Below are positions 28,605-36,017 of a DNA stretch of 64,000 nucleotides, piece by piece. The first letter of the stretch is position 1, and each line of letters starts with the position of its first letter. This DNA comes from Clostridium tetanomorphum (GTDB lineage Bacteria; Bacillota; Clostridia; Clostridiales; Clostridiaceae). A program made the position numbers and the translations under genes. The stretch is from positions 1 through 64,000 of the forward strand of contig NZ_JAGGKA010000023.1 in NCBI RefSeq assembly GCF_017873215.1, in the 5' to 3' direction. Under the pieces are notes generated by a model that had not been told where the DNA came from, ran no database searches, and worked only from the letters and a program-made list of their open reading frames with translations.

Positions 28605-30119
28605 ATGAAAAAATTGATAAGTCTTTTACTTGTTCCAGTGTTTTTATTTAGCGGATGTATAGAAAGAAAAGTAAGTGTTGATCTTAAAAATAAAGAATAT
28701 GCTGTATATAGTATAACAAAATTTCCAGAAGACTTGATTTTATTAAATAAATTAAACATGAGAAATAGCGACATACTAATATCATTGTTTGAAGGATTAG
28801 TAAAAAAGGATTCAGAAGGAAATATATTACCGGCATTAGCTGAAAGTTGGAAAATAAATAAAGAAAAAACTATATATACTTTTAAAATAAGAAAAAATGC
28901 AATTTGGAGTGATGGGAGTAAGATAACTTCTAAAGATTTTGTAGACTTTTTCTCTTCTATATTAAATGTTAATACTAATAATATATATGATTATCAATTA
29001 TTTTCTATTTTCGGAGCAAAAGATTATAGAAAAGGTAAAATAGAATTTGATAAAACTGCTATAAAAAGTATTGATGATGATTTGTTAGAGATAAGGTTAA
29101 ATACTCCTTGTAATTATTTGTTAGATATATTGTCTAATCCTATATATAGCTTGAGAAAAATAGATGATAATTTGAAGTACTGGAAAGATAATTATAATAA
29201 ATTAGTTTTTTCAGGACCATACATTATTAAAAATATTGAATATAATGAAGTAAAGATTGAGAAAAATATGTATTATTGGGATAAAGAAAATGTTACTAAC
29301 AAAACAATGAATATAATTGATGATGAAAGCAATGAAGGTAAATTAGCAGCTTTTCAAGCATTTAAAGCAGATTTTTTTACAGACCCACCTTTAAGTGAAA
29401 TAGATACATTAAAGAGTAAAGATGAAATTATTGAGTTTAAGTCTAATAGAAGTAAGGTATTAGCTTTTAATTTTAAAAGTGAAAAAATTAAGGATAAAGA
29501 ATTTAGAAGAAAAATAAATAATTCTATAGAAAGAGAAAAGATATGTAATAATATATTAAAGAGTACTGGCGAAGTATGGAAGTTTAATTTAGTAGATAAT
29601 AAAAATATAAATACTAAACATAGCAACAAAGAAACAAAATTTGAAAGTTTAAATCTTATATATGAGAATACTATAGAGAACAAAAAAGTTGTGGAAGAAA
29701 TAGAAAAGAACTTAAAAGAAAAGCTGAATTTAGATATAGAATCTACATCTTATGACGAAGAGGTCTTCATAAATAAGCTTAGAGGAAAGGAATACGATAT
29801 AGCCCTTGTAACTTTTACAAAAGAATATAAGAATCCTATATCATATTTTGAAAAGTTTCTAAAAGATAGTAATTATAATTTTTTTCAATATAACAACTAT
29901 AATTATGATAGTCTAGTCTATAAAGCAAAGGTAGAGATAAATGAGAGTAAGCAAAAAGAGTTATTAAATAAAGCGGAAAAAATTTTAATTACCGATTTGC
30001 CTATAGTTCCATTATATAATTGCAAAAACGTAATATGTAAGAAAGAATATATATATGATATACAAGTAAATTATAATGGAAACATATTATTGAACAAGAT
30101 AATTTTCAATAGAACATAA
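28605..30119 (+). CDS. Oligopeptide-type solute-binding lipoprotein (SBP_bac_5)
   Basis: A 504-residue lipoprotein. The signal MKKLISLLLVPVFLFSGC ends at lipobox cysteine C18. The mature part matches the peptide/nickel-binding family 5: LISLFEGLVKKDSEGNILPA, LAESWKINKEKTIYTFKIRK and WSDGSKITSKDFVDF. The C-terminal LLNKAEKILITDLPIVPLY is also typical. Such proteins deliver peptides to an Opp/Dpp ABC importer, but no permease or ATPase genes are adjacent, so this is an orphan receptor or sensor. A strong terminator follows. The sequence is very Lys/Asn-rich. Confidence 0.88.
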   Translation: MKKLISLLLVPVFLFSGCIERKVSVDLKNKEYAVYSITKFPEDLILLNKLNMRNSDILISLFEGLVKKDSEGNILPALAESWKINKEKTIYTFKIRKNAIWSDGSKITSKDFVDFFSSILNVNTNNIYDYQLFSIFGAKDYRKGKIEFDKTAIKSIDDDLLEIRLNTPCNYLLDILSNPIYSLRKIDDNLKYWKDNYNKLVFSGPYIIKNIEYNEVKIEKNMYYWDKENVTNKTMNIIDDESNEGKLAAFQAFKADFFTDPPLSEIDTLKSKDEIIEFKSNRSKVLAFNFKSEKIKDKEFRRKINNSIEREKICNNILKSTGEVWKFNLVDNKNINTKHSNKETKFESLNLIYENTIENKKVVEEIEKNLKEKLNLDIESTSYDEEVFINKLRGKEYDIALVTFTKEYKNPISYFEKFLKDSNYNFFQYNNYNYDSLVYKAKVEINESKQKELLNKAEKILITDLPIVPLYNCKNVICKKEYIYDIQVNYNGNILLNKIIFNRT

Positions 30120-30156
30120 AAAGTTTCCCAATTAAAAAAATTGGGAAACTTTTTTA
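30117..30156. terminator. Bidirectional terminator
   Basis: AAAAAGTTTCCCAATT and AATTGGGAAACTTTTTT form a stem of about 15 pairs with a small A-rich loop. U tails form on both strands. It ends the lipoprotein gene on the + strand and overlaps the last codons of the small - strand gene at 30132-30293. Confidence 0.88.
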
Positions 30157-30293
30157 GTATTTGGTTCTTTTTTTACAAAGTAAGCACATTCATGTTTCAA
30201 ATTAGCATTATTTACAAAGTTTGAAATATTGTCTAAAGTACATATGCCATTCGTACAATATATACAGTTTTCGGAGCAAGTTATGTTCATCAT
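30132..30293 (-). CDS. Small Cys-rich protein, unknown
   Basis: A 53-residue protein, MMNITCSENCIYCTNGICTL then a tail ending KKVSQFF. Five cysteines (C6, C10, C13, C18, C36) in a CxxxCxxCxxxxC spacing suggest a metal or disulphide knot. AGGAGG lies 7 nt upstream in reverse, which strongly supports translation. Short proteins with this opening are frequent in clostridia and are often misnamed in databases. The stop lies inside the terminator hairpin. Function is unknown. Confidence 0.6.
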   Translation of the reverse strand: MMNITCSENCIYCTNGICTLDNISNFVNNANLKHECAYFVKKEPNTKKVSQFF

Positions 30294-30405
30294 AATTTTT
30301 ACCTCCTTATGATAGGAATATATTTGATGAATTATAAAATGCTTGTACTTACTACATTAATATTATATGCATATATTATTTAAATATTTTACTAAATTAT
30401 TTACT

Positions 30406-31782
30406 TTATAGGTAACAATTATTGTAAAGATATATTGTGAAGAAAAAAATAGGTATATTTCTATTACTATAAAAAGATGTTTTACCTTGTTTAAATACAT
30501 GTTTTTTTTCATTAAAGTTAATATTTTTTATAAAAATAGGGGCTAATTCTATGTTTTCAGGAGAAGGAATTGATGGTAATTTAAAATTTTTTTCTTCTAA
30601 TAAATCTTCAGAACTTAATGAGAAATTTTTATATCTCTCTATGTCATCTAAAGTAGGAGCATCAGGCCAACTTAATATTATACCTGAATTGACTAATTGC
30701 TTTTTAAATATGCTTGTTAACATAGGCAAAGAGCTGTCATCATTATGAAGCATAAGGCTTAGTACATATAAGCATATTTCAGAGGAAGAAAATTTATAAG
30801 GATCTTTCTCACCAACTTTTACAAATATCCCTAATTCGTCATTATAAAATTTCAATAATTCTACATGCAATTTATCTGCTGTCTCTTTATATATAATAAA
30901 GCCTGTGTTTTTATATAAAAGAAAACAGTTTATATAATATAGACATAAATTCTCTAATTTTATTCCAGTTGAAATTTCTATATTACTGAAATAATTTTCT
31001 CCTATTAGTTCAAATAAATCTATTAGTAATAAATTAGTATCTTCCTTATTAGAAAATTTATAAAAAATATTTAGACCTAATGAAAGCTTTAATAACTCTT
31101 CAAAAGAAAGAGAATAGAGATCCTGTTTGAATTCTATAAACATATTCATTATGTCAAAAGAAAAATTTCTATAATTTATACCATCTTTTGAGTCATCTAA
31201 TAAGTAACATTTATAAAAGGCTGCCATTAATAGAGCTTGATCGGAAAATTTAAACTTATTATTTTTTATTTCTAATTTAAATTCATTCAATGAAGAATCG
31301 GTAGTATCTATTTTATCTATAAATACTCCTTCCTCATTTCTTAGATAAGAAGCATAAAATTGCAGCTGTTTTTTGGCTAATTCTTTATAAATTATACTTA
31401 GTGCATATTTTGAATCATCTTTATCCTTAAAAATATTGTAGTAATCAGCAAGTTCTAATAAAGCCAAGGTCATAAAAGCATTTGTAGGTATGTTAATTTC
31501 TTTTTTTATTTTTTCTCCATTCCAATAAAATTTATCATTTATATTTTTTAATTTTGGATTAGATTTTTTATATACACATAATATAGGATAAGAAGATTTT
31601 AGTATATTTGTATTTAAATCTGTAAATCTTTTGTTTTTTAATTCTTTAGTATTGATTTCTATTCCACATTTAGAGTTAAATATTATGTTCTTCATTGATT
31701 CTTTAGATAAATGAAATAATTGATTTTTTATGTTTTCTTTATTTAAGCTATTTAGTCTTAAAAATGGACCTATATATTTCAA
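30406..31782 (-). CDS. Unrecognised 458-residue protein
   Basis: A Lys/Asn/Leu-rich, mostly helical-looking cytoplasmic protein with no signal peptide. Segments such as NAFMTLALLELADYYNIF, KFSDQALLMAAFYKCYLL and LYYINCFLLYKNTG give a repeated helical pattern like an alpha/alpha-toroid fold, but no catalytic motif is evident. The TTG at 31782 is preferred because TAGGTG lies 6 nt upstream; a GTG at 31791 overlaps that site. The 112-nt gap on its 3' side contains only the promoter and binding site of the small Cys-rich gene. I do not recognise the family. Confidence 0.6.
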   Translation of the reverse strand: MKYIGPFLRLNSLNKENIKNQLFHLSKESMKNIIFNSKCGIEINTKELKNKRFTDLNTNILKSSYPILCVYKKSNPKLKNINDKFYWNGEKIKKEINIPTNAFMTLALLELADYYNIFKDKDDSKYALSIIYKELAKKQLQFYASYLRNEEGVFIDKIDTTDSSLNEFKLEIKNNKFKFSDQALLMAAFYKCYLLDDSKDGINYRNFSFDIMNMFIEFKQDLYSLSFEELLKLSLGLNIFYKFSNKEDTNLLLIDLFELIGENYFSNIEISTGIKLENLCLYYINCFLLYKNTGFIIYKETADKLHVELLKFYNDELGIFVKVGEKDPYKFSSSEICLYVLSLMLHNDDSSLPMLTSIFKKQLVNSGIILSWPDAPTLDDIERYKNFSLSSEDLLEEKNFKLPSIPSPENIELAPIFIKNINFNEKKHVFKQGKTSFYSNRNIPIFFFTIYLYNNCYL

Positions 31783-32021
31783 TAATAACACCTACTATAA
31801 AATTAATCCTTATATAAATAATATGATGGATATATTGAAATAGTGCTAATTTTTTTAAATACAATTATAATTGTAAATTGATAACAGAATAATAAGTTAA
31901 TTTGAAATTTTGAAATAATAATAAATTATTGTATAATTAACTTATAATATAAATTTAAAGTTATTTTTTATTGTATAATTGTGTTGGAATATAATATTGT
32001 AGAAATGGGATGGTAGAAAAT

Positions 32022-32627
32022 ATGAAGAAATTAATTTTAGCTAGTAATAATGAAAATAAGGTTAGAGAAATTAAAGAAATATTAAAGGAGTTAAATATTC
32101 AAGTGATTTCACTTAAGGAAGCTGGTATAAATATTGATATAGAGGAAGATGGAAAGACCTTCATGGAAAATGCATATAAGAAAGCAACAGGTATATTTGA
32201 TTTAGTAAAAGATAAAGAATATATGGTACTAGCAGATGATTCAGGACTTTCTGTAGAAGCTTTATCAGGAGCACCAGGTGTTTATTCAGCCAGATTTGCA
32301 GGTGAACATGGGGATACTAAAAAAAATAATTGCAAATTATTAAAAGAAATGCAAAATGTAGAAAATAGAAATGCTAAATTTATATGTACCATGGTTTTAA
32401 TTATTGATACTAAAAATGTTATAGAAGCTGAAGGAGAATTAGAAGGAACAATTATAGAAGAAGAAAGAGGAACTAATGGATTTGGATATGACCCTTTATT
32501 TTATGTTCCTAAATATAATATGACTTTTGCAGAAATGGATTCGAAATTGAAAAATTCTATAAGTCATAGAAAGAAAGCATTAATAAATTTAGAAGAAAAA
32601 CTTGTGGCATATTTACAGGGGGAATAG
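32022..32627 (+). CDS. rdgB: XTP/dITP pyrophosphatase (Ham1/RdgB)
   Basis: A 201-residue house-cleaning enzyme that hydrolyses dITP, XTP and ITP to monophosphates. Motifs are [18 protein letters not shown] at the N-terminus, [20 protein letters not shown], and [11 protein letters not shown] with the following TFAEM. The ATG at 32022 gives the usual family start; one at 32010 would add MVEN and cannot be excluded since neither has a strong ribosome binding site. It is coupled to the phosphoesterase gene, whose start lies 3 nt after its stop. Confidence 0.93.
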   Translation: MKKLILASNNENKVREIKEILKELNIQVISLKEAGINIDIEEDGKTFMENAYKKATGIFDLVKDKEYMVLADDSGLSVEALSGAPGVYSARFAGEHGDTKKNNCKLLKEMQNVENRNAKFICTMVLIIDTKNVIEAEGELEGTIIEEERGTNGFGYDPLFYVPKYNMTFAEMDSKLKNSISHRKKALINLEEKLVAYLQGE

Positions 32628-32630
32628 AAA

Positions 32631-33104
32631 GTGTTAATAGGAGTTGTAAGTGACACACATAGGCATACATGGATAATAGAAAGGGTCATGGATAAGCTAG
32701 AAAATGTGGATTTATTAATACATTTAGGAGATAACATACAGGATGTAAAAGATTTTAGTAAATTGTATAAAGGTAGAATTATTAGCGTTAAGGGGAATTG
32801 TGATTACTCTAGTAGCGTACCTTATGATATATTAGAAGAGATAGAAGGAGAAAAGTTTTTTATAACCCACGGACATCATTATGATGTAAAGCATAGTCTT
32901 TCAAGATTAAAATATAAGGCATTAGAAATAGGAGCCAATGTGGTTTTATTTGGACATACTCATGTGTCACAAATAATTTATGAAGAAGGAATATGGTTTA
33001 TAAACCCAGGAAGTCCTGTAGTATCAAGAGATGGTTTTAATAGTGTTGCTATTATAAATTTATCTGAAGGTAAGGTAAATGCTAGTATAAAAGCTATAAA
33101 ATAG
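32631..33104 (+). CDS. YfcE/MJ0936-type metallophosphoesterase
   Basis: A 157-residue calcineurin-like phosphoesterase. Metal ligands are seen in VSDTHRH (D8, H10), HLGDN, VKGNCD, ITHGHHY and FGHTHVSQ. The GTG start has AGGGGGA upstream. Family members act as small phosphodiesterases with a dinuclear metal centre; the natural substrate is not known. The rdgB-yfcE pairing is common in clostridia. Confidence 0.9.
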   Translation: MLIGVVSDTHRHTWIIERVMDKLENVDLLIHLGDNIQDVKDFSKLYKGRIISVKGNCDYSSSVPYDILEEIEGEKFFITHGHHYDVKHSLSRLKYKALEIGANVVLFGHTHVSQIIYEEGIWFINPGSPVVSRDGFNSVAIINLSEGKVNASIKAIK

Positions 33105-33155
33105 AGGCTAATTATTGTATTAACATAAAAAAATAAAAAAAATTTAAATTAACTA

Positions 33156-33184
33156 TTGACGGATTTAAAAATATCGTGTAGAAT
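33156..33184 (+). promoter_or_regulatory. Strong promoter of the tRNA array
   Basis: TTGACG at 33156-33161 and TAGAAT at 33179-33184 are spaced 17 nt. Transcription should begin near 33191. It is the only good promoter ahead of the array. Confidence 0.75.
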
Positions 33185-33192
33185 AATCTATG

Positions 33193-33223
33193 TCGTCGGG
33201 AGTTAACAACAAATTCCTGACGA
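33193..33223 (+). other. 5' leader hairpin of tRNA transcript
   Basis: TCGTCGGGAGTT and AATTCCTGACGA pair along 12 positions, two of them G-U, around a seven-base loop. The hairpin starts about 2 nt after the predicted transcription start, so it would cap the primary tRNA transcript; it may guide processing. Confidence 0.5.
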
Positions 33224-33230
33224 AAAGAAT

Positions 33231-33306
33231 CGGGGTGTGGCGCAGATGGGAGCGCGCGTGGTTTGGGACCATGAGGTCGCAGGTTCAATCCCTGTCACCC
33301 CGACCA
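33231..33306 (+). tRNA. tRNA-Pro (TGG)
   Basis: A full cloverleaf with acceptor CGGGGTG/CACCCCG, anticodon loop TTTGGGA and encoded CCA. First gene of the array and first of two identical Pro copies. Confidence 0.95.
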
Positions 33307-33325
33307 CAAAAAAATATATTTATAT

Positions 33326-33399
33326 GCGGGTGTAACTCAATGGTAGAGTGCTAGCCTTCCAAGCTAGTTACGAGGGTTCGATTCCCTTCACCCGCTCCA
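33326..33399 (+). tRNA. tRNA-Gly (TCC)
   Basis: Acceptor GCGGGTG/CACCCGC, anticodon loop CTTCCAA, encoded CCA. One of four identical copies in the array. Confidence 0.95.
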
Positions 33400-33405
33400 G
33401 TACAT

Positions 33406-33482
33406 GCGTCTTTAGCTCAGTTGGATAGAGCAACGGCCTTCTAAGCCGTGGGCCAGGAGTTCGAATCTCTTAAGACGCACCA
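33406..33482 (+). tRNA. tRNA-Arg (TCT)
   Basis: Acceptor GCGTCTT/AAGACGC, anticodon loop CTTCTAA, encoded CCA. One of three identical copies; it reads the AGA/AGG codons that dominate Arg use in this genome segment. Confidence 0.95.
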
Positions 33483-33490
33483 AAAAGTGT

Positions 33491-33567
33491 GGTGGATGTA
33501 GTTCAGTTGGTAGAGCGCCAGATTGTGGTTCTGGTTGTCGAGGGTTCGAGTCCCTTCATCCACCCCA
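33491..33567 (+). tRNA. tRNA-His (GTG)
   Basis: Acceptor GTGGATG/CATCCAC with an extra encoded G at -1 opposite C73, the identity mark of His tRNA. Anticodon loop TTGTGGT, encoded CCA. Confidence 0.95.
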
Positions 33568-33572
33568 TGTAT

Positions 33573-33647
33573 TGGGATGTCGCCAAGTGGTAAGGCACGG
33601 GACTTTGACTCCCGCATTCGTAGGTTCGAATCCTGCCATCCCAGCCA
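33573..33647 (+). tRNA. tRNA-Gln (TTG)
   Basis: Acceptor TGGGATG/CATCCCA, anticodon loop CTTTGAC, encoded CCA. Present only in the first block of the duplicated array. With gatCAB upstream it is likely charged through Glu. Confidence 0.94.
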
Positions 33648-33651
33648 TTAT

Positions 33652-33727
33652 GGTTCACTAGCTCAGTCGGTAGAGCACATGACTTTTAATCATGGTGTCC
33701 GGGGTTCGATTCCCCGGTGAGCCACCA
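33652..33727 (+). tRNA. tRNA-Lys (TTT)
   Basis: Acceptor GGTTCAC/GTGAGCC (one T-G pair), anticodon loop CTTTTAA, encoded CCA. The 33-nt spacer that follows contains a small ACACTTA/TAAGTGT hairpin repeated in the second block. Confidence 0.95.
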
Positions 33728-33760
33728 ACACTTATTTATAAGTGTGCACATAATAAAAAT

Positions 33761-33844
33761 GCAGGCGTGGCGGAATTGGCAGACGCACTAGACTTAGGAT
33801 CTAGCGCCAATGGCATGGGGGTTCAAGTCCCTTCGCCTGCACCA
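33761..33844 (+). tRNA. tRNA-Leu (TAG)
   Basis: An 84-nt class II tRNA with a long variable arm, acceptor GCAGGCG/CGCCTGC, anticodon loop CTTAGGA and encoded CCA. Confidence 0.95.
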
Positions 33845-33897
33845 TTATTGTCTTATGATAATTAAATGGGACAAAACTAATTTATTAATTTATATAT

Positions 33898-33972
33898 GCG
33901 GGAGTGGCTCAGTGGTAGAGCGTCACCTTGCCAAGGTGAACGTCGCGAGTTCGAATCTCGTCTTCCGCTCCA
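33898..33972 (+). tRNA. tRNA-Gly (GCC)
   Basis: Acceptor GCGGGAG/CTTCCGC, anticodon loop TTGCCAA, encoded CCA. First of two copies. Confidence 0.95.
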
Positions 33973-33976
33973 ATGT

Positions 33977-34050
33977 GCGGGTGTAACTCAATGGTAGAGT
34001 GCTAGCCTTCCAAGCTAGTTACGAGGGTTCGATTCCCTTCACCCGCTCCA
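33977..34050 (+). tRNA. tRNA-Gly (TCC)
   Basis: Identical to the copy at 33326, anticodon loop CTTCCAA, encoded CCA. Confidence 0.95.
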
Positions 34051-34056
34051 ATATAT

Positions 34057-34133
34057 GCGTCTTTAGCTCAGTTGGATAGAGCAACGGCCTTCTAAGCCGT
34101 GGGCCAGGAGTTCGAATCTCTTAAGACGCACCA
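34057..34133 (+). tRNA. tRNA-Arg (TCT)
   Basis: Identical to the copy at 33406, anticodon loop CTTCTAA, encoded CCA. Confidence 0.95.
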
Positions 34134-34137
34134 GTTT

Positions 34138-34213
34138 GTGCCATTAGCTCAGTTGGTAGAGCACCTGACTCTTAATCAGGGTGCCCAGGGTTCGAGTCCC
34201 TGATGGCGCACCA
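34138..34213 (+). tRNA. tRNA-Lys (CTT)
   Basis: Acceptor GTGCCAT/ATGGCGC, anticodon loop CTCTTAA, encoded CCA. First of two copies of this Lys isoacceptor. Confidence 0.93.
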
Positions 34214-34229
34214 TGAAATGTTTAAATAT

Positions 34230-34305
34230 CGGGGTGTGGCGCAGATGGGAGCGCGCGTGGTTTGGGACCATGAGGTCGCAGGTTCAATCCCTGTCACCCC
34301 GACCA
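34230..34305 (+). tRNA. tRNA-Pro (TGG)
   Basis: Identical to the copy at 33231, including the downstream ACAAAAAA spacer start. It marks the beginning of the second block. Confidence 0.95.
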
Positions 34306-34323
34306 CAAAAAATATATTTATAT

Positions 34324-34397
34324 GCGGGTGTAACTCAATGGTAGAGTGCTAGCCTTCCAAGCTAGTTACGAGGGTTCGATTCCCTTCACCCGCTCCA
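34324..34397 (+). tRNA. tRNA-Gly (TCC)
   Basis: Identical to the copy at 33326, preceded by nearly the same spacer as in the first block. Confidence 0.95.
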
Positions 34398-34401
34398 TTA
34401 T

Positions 34402-34478
34402 GCGTCTTTAGCTCAGTTGGATAGAGCAACGGCCTTCTAAGCCGTGGGCCAGGAGTTCGAATCTCTTAAGACGCACCA
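34402..34478 (+). tRNA. tRNA-Arg (TCT)
   Basis: Identical to the copy at 33406, encoded CCA. Confidence 0.95.
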
Positions 34479-34482
34479 GTTT

Positions 34483-34558
34483 GTGCCATTAGCTCAGTTG
34501 GTAGAGCACCTGACTCTTAATCAGGGTGCCCAGGGTTCGAGTCCCTGATGGCGCACCA
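34483..34558 (+). tRNA. tRNA-Lys (CTT)
   Basis: Identical to the copy at 34138, including the CAGTT spacer before it. Confidence 0.93.
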
Positions 34559-34563
34559 TATAT

Positions 34564-34640
34564 GGTGGATGTAGTTCAGTTGGTAGAGCGCCAGATTGTG
34601 GTTCTGGTTGTCGAGGGTTCGAGTCCCTTCATCCACCCCA
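34564..34640 (+). tRNA. tRNA-His (GTG)
   Basis: Identical to the copy at 33491, with encoded G-1 and CCA. Confidence 0.95.
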
Positions 34641-34650
34641 TACATATTAT

Positions 34651-34726
34651 GGTTCACTAGCTCAGTCGGTAGAGCACATGACTTTTAATCATGGTGTCCG
34701 GGGTTCGATTCCCCGGTGAGCCACCA
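34651..34726 (+). tRNA. tRNA-Lys (TTT)
   Basis: Identical to the copy at 33652. In this block it follows His directly, because the Gln gene is missing. Confidence 0.95.
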
Positions 34727-34759
34727 ACACTTATTTATAAGTGTGCACATAATAAAAAT

Positions 34760-34843
34760 GCAGGCGTGGCGGAATTGGCAGACGCACTAGACTTAGGATC
34801 TAGCGCCAATGGCATGGGGGTTCAAGTCCCTTCGCCTGCACCA
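34760..34843 (+). tRNA. tRNA-Leu (TAG)
   Basis: Identical to the copy at 33761, as is the spacer before it. Confidence 0.95.
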
Positions 34844-34890
34844 TATTAATTTATTATGATAAGTTAGATTAAATTTATTAATTTATATAT

Positions 34891-34965
34891 GCGGGAGTGG
34901 CTCAGTGGTAGAGCGTCACCTTGCCAAGGTGAACGTCGCGAGTTCGAATCTCGTCTTCCGCTCCA
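34891..34965 (+). tRNA. tRNA-Gly (GCC)
   Basis: Identical to the copy at 33898, anticodon loop TTGCCAA, encoded CCA. Confidence 0.95.
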
Positions 34966-34969
34966 ATGT

Positions 34970-35043
34970 GCGGGTGTAACTCAATGGTAGAGTGCTAGCC
35001 TTCCAAGCTAGTTACGAGGGTTCGATTCCCTTCACCCGCTCCA
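34970..35043 (+). tRNA. tRNA-Gly (TCC)
   Basis: Fourth identical copy of this gene, encoded CCA. It ends the second block. Confidence 0.95.
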
Positions 35044-35076
35044 AATTTACATATAAGTTATTTAGGCGGGCTTTAA

Positions 35077-35153
35077 GCGCCCATAGCTCAGCTGGATAGA
35101 GTGACGGACTTCGAATCCGGAGGTCGCAGGTTCGACTCCTGTTGGGCGCACCA
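35077..35153 (+). tRNA. tRNA-Arg (TCG)
   Basis: Acceptor GCGCCCA/TGGGCGC, anticodon loop CTTCGAA, encoded CCA. Last tRNA and the only single-copy gene besides Gln. It would read the rare CGN codons. Confidence 0.92.
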
Positions 35154-35191
35154 AAAATTATATAGGCATTACGCAAAAGGGTTGATATACC

Positions 35192-35234
35192 AAGGCTTTG
35201 TAAGGATTTAATAGTTTCTTACAAAGCTTTTTTG
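35192..35234 (+). terminator. Terminator of the tRNA array
   Basis: AAGGCTTTGTAAG and CTTACAAAGCTT pair along about 12 positions with one G-U pair, followed by six T residues. It closes the tRNA transcript. Confidence 0.85.
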
Positions 35235-35380
35235 TTTTCTGCTTTACCAGGTATAGTTACTCTATTATAAGGAATTCCAAGTAATATAGGAGATAGAAAA
35301 TAAAACATGTCTCTATAATATGTTAATCTGATAAAGTAAAAGTTTTTAAAAGATAGTAACTTTTTAAGTGCTTGATCATA
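35219..35380 (-). pseudogene. Possible C-terminal fragment of an unknown protein
   Basis: An open stretch of 53 codons on the - strand with no start codon, containing NFYFIRLTYYRDMFYFLSPI and then GIPYNRVTIPGKAENKKAL before the stop. Composition looks protein-like (clustered aromatics, no rare pattern) but there is no ribosome binding site and the frame is closed by TAG just upstream. It overlaps the tRNA terminator. Probably the tail of a lost gene; family not recognised. Confidence 0.35.
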
Positions 35381-35429
35381 CTATATAATAGGACAAGCTA
35401 ACTTATCCATTCCATGAGGAGGAATTGCT

Positions 35430-35777
35430 ATGCTTGATGAAAATTTTGGTTGCGAAAGAGAAGATTTTGAAAGTTCTCAAACTCATGTACACGAATATTT
35501 AGGTAGTACTACAATTTTTGAAGCAATACCACACAACCATCGTTTTGCTGGAGTTACTAGCCAGGCTATACCAAGAGGCAATAGCCATGTTCATCAGTTA
35601 TTAGGAAATTCGGATTTTTCCGAAGCCCATCTTCATGAGGTTGGGGCTGTAACTGGACCAGCTATACCAGTTGGCGATGGTAGACATGTACACTTTGTTT
35701 ATGGTACAACTACTCTTAACAGAGGTCATGTGCATGAATTTATTTTTACTACACTAATTGAAGATCCTATAGGTTAG
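35430..35777 (+). CDS. YmaF-family His-rich protein
   Basis: A 115-residue protein with regularly spaced His pairs: SQTHVHEYLG, IPHNHRFAG, GNSHVHQLLG, EAHLHEVGA, GRHVHFVYG and RGHVHEFIF. This is the pattern of the YmaF family, beta-repeat proteins of unknown function. The HxH pairs suggest metal binding. AGGAGGAATT lies upstream of the ATG. The gene stands alone between the tRNA array and the symporter gene and is followed by a hairpin. Confidence 0.82.
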   Translation: MLDENFGCEREDFESSQTHVHEYLGSTTIFEAIPHNHRFAGVTSQAIPRGNSHVHQLLGNSDFSEAHLHEVGAVTGPAIPVGDGRHVHFVYGTTTLNRGHVHEFIFTTLIEDPIG

Positions 35778-35788
35778 ATAATTTTGTT

Positions 35789-35818
35789 GAGTCGTCTTAA
35801 TTGACGGCTCTTATTTAT
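35789..35818 (+). terminator. Terminator after ymaF-like gene
   Basis: GAGTCGTC / GACGGCTC pair with one G-U around a six-base loop, followed by a modest T-rich run. Confidence 0.7.
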
Positions 35819-36017
35819 TAAAAGCAATAATTGATATAAGGTATGAACAATATTAGTTTTATGAATGATGGGGAATTTAAAATTTCATTGAATAATCAGA
35901 AAATTATAAACAGTAATTTGGATATAATTAATATTTGCAATTCCGATATTAGTTTGTTATTATATACATTGGTAAATGAAACTTTAACAAAAAATAAATT
36001 CAGGAGTGTGAGTTTAA

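Noticed and set aside
33231-35153. Regularly repeated units considered as a CRISPR array
   Set aside because: Each unit folds as a tRNA with encoded CCA; spacings and sequences differ by tRNA type.
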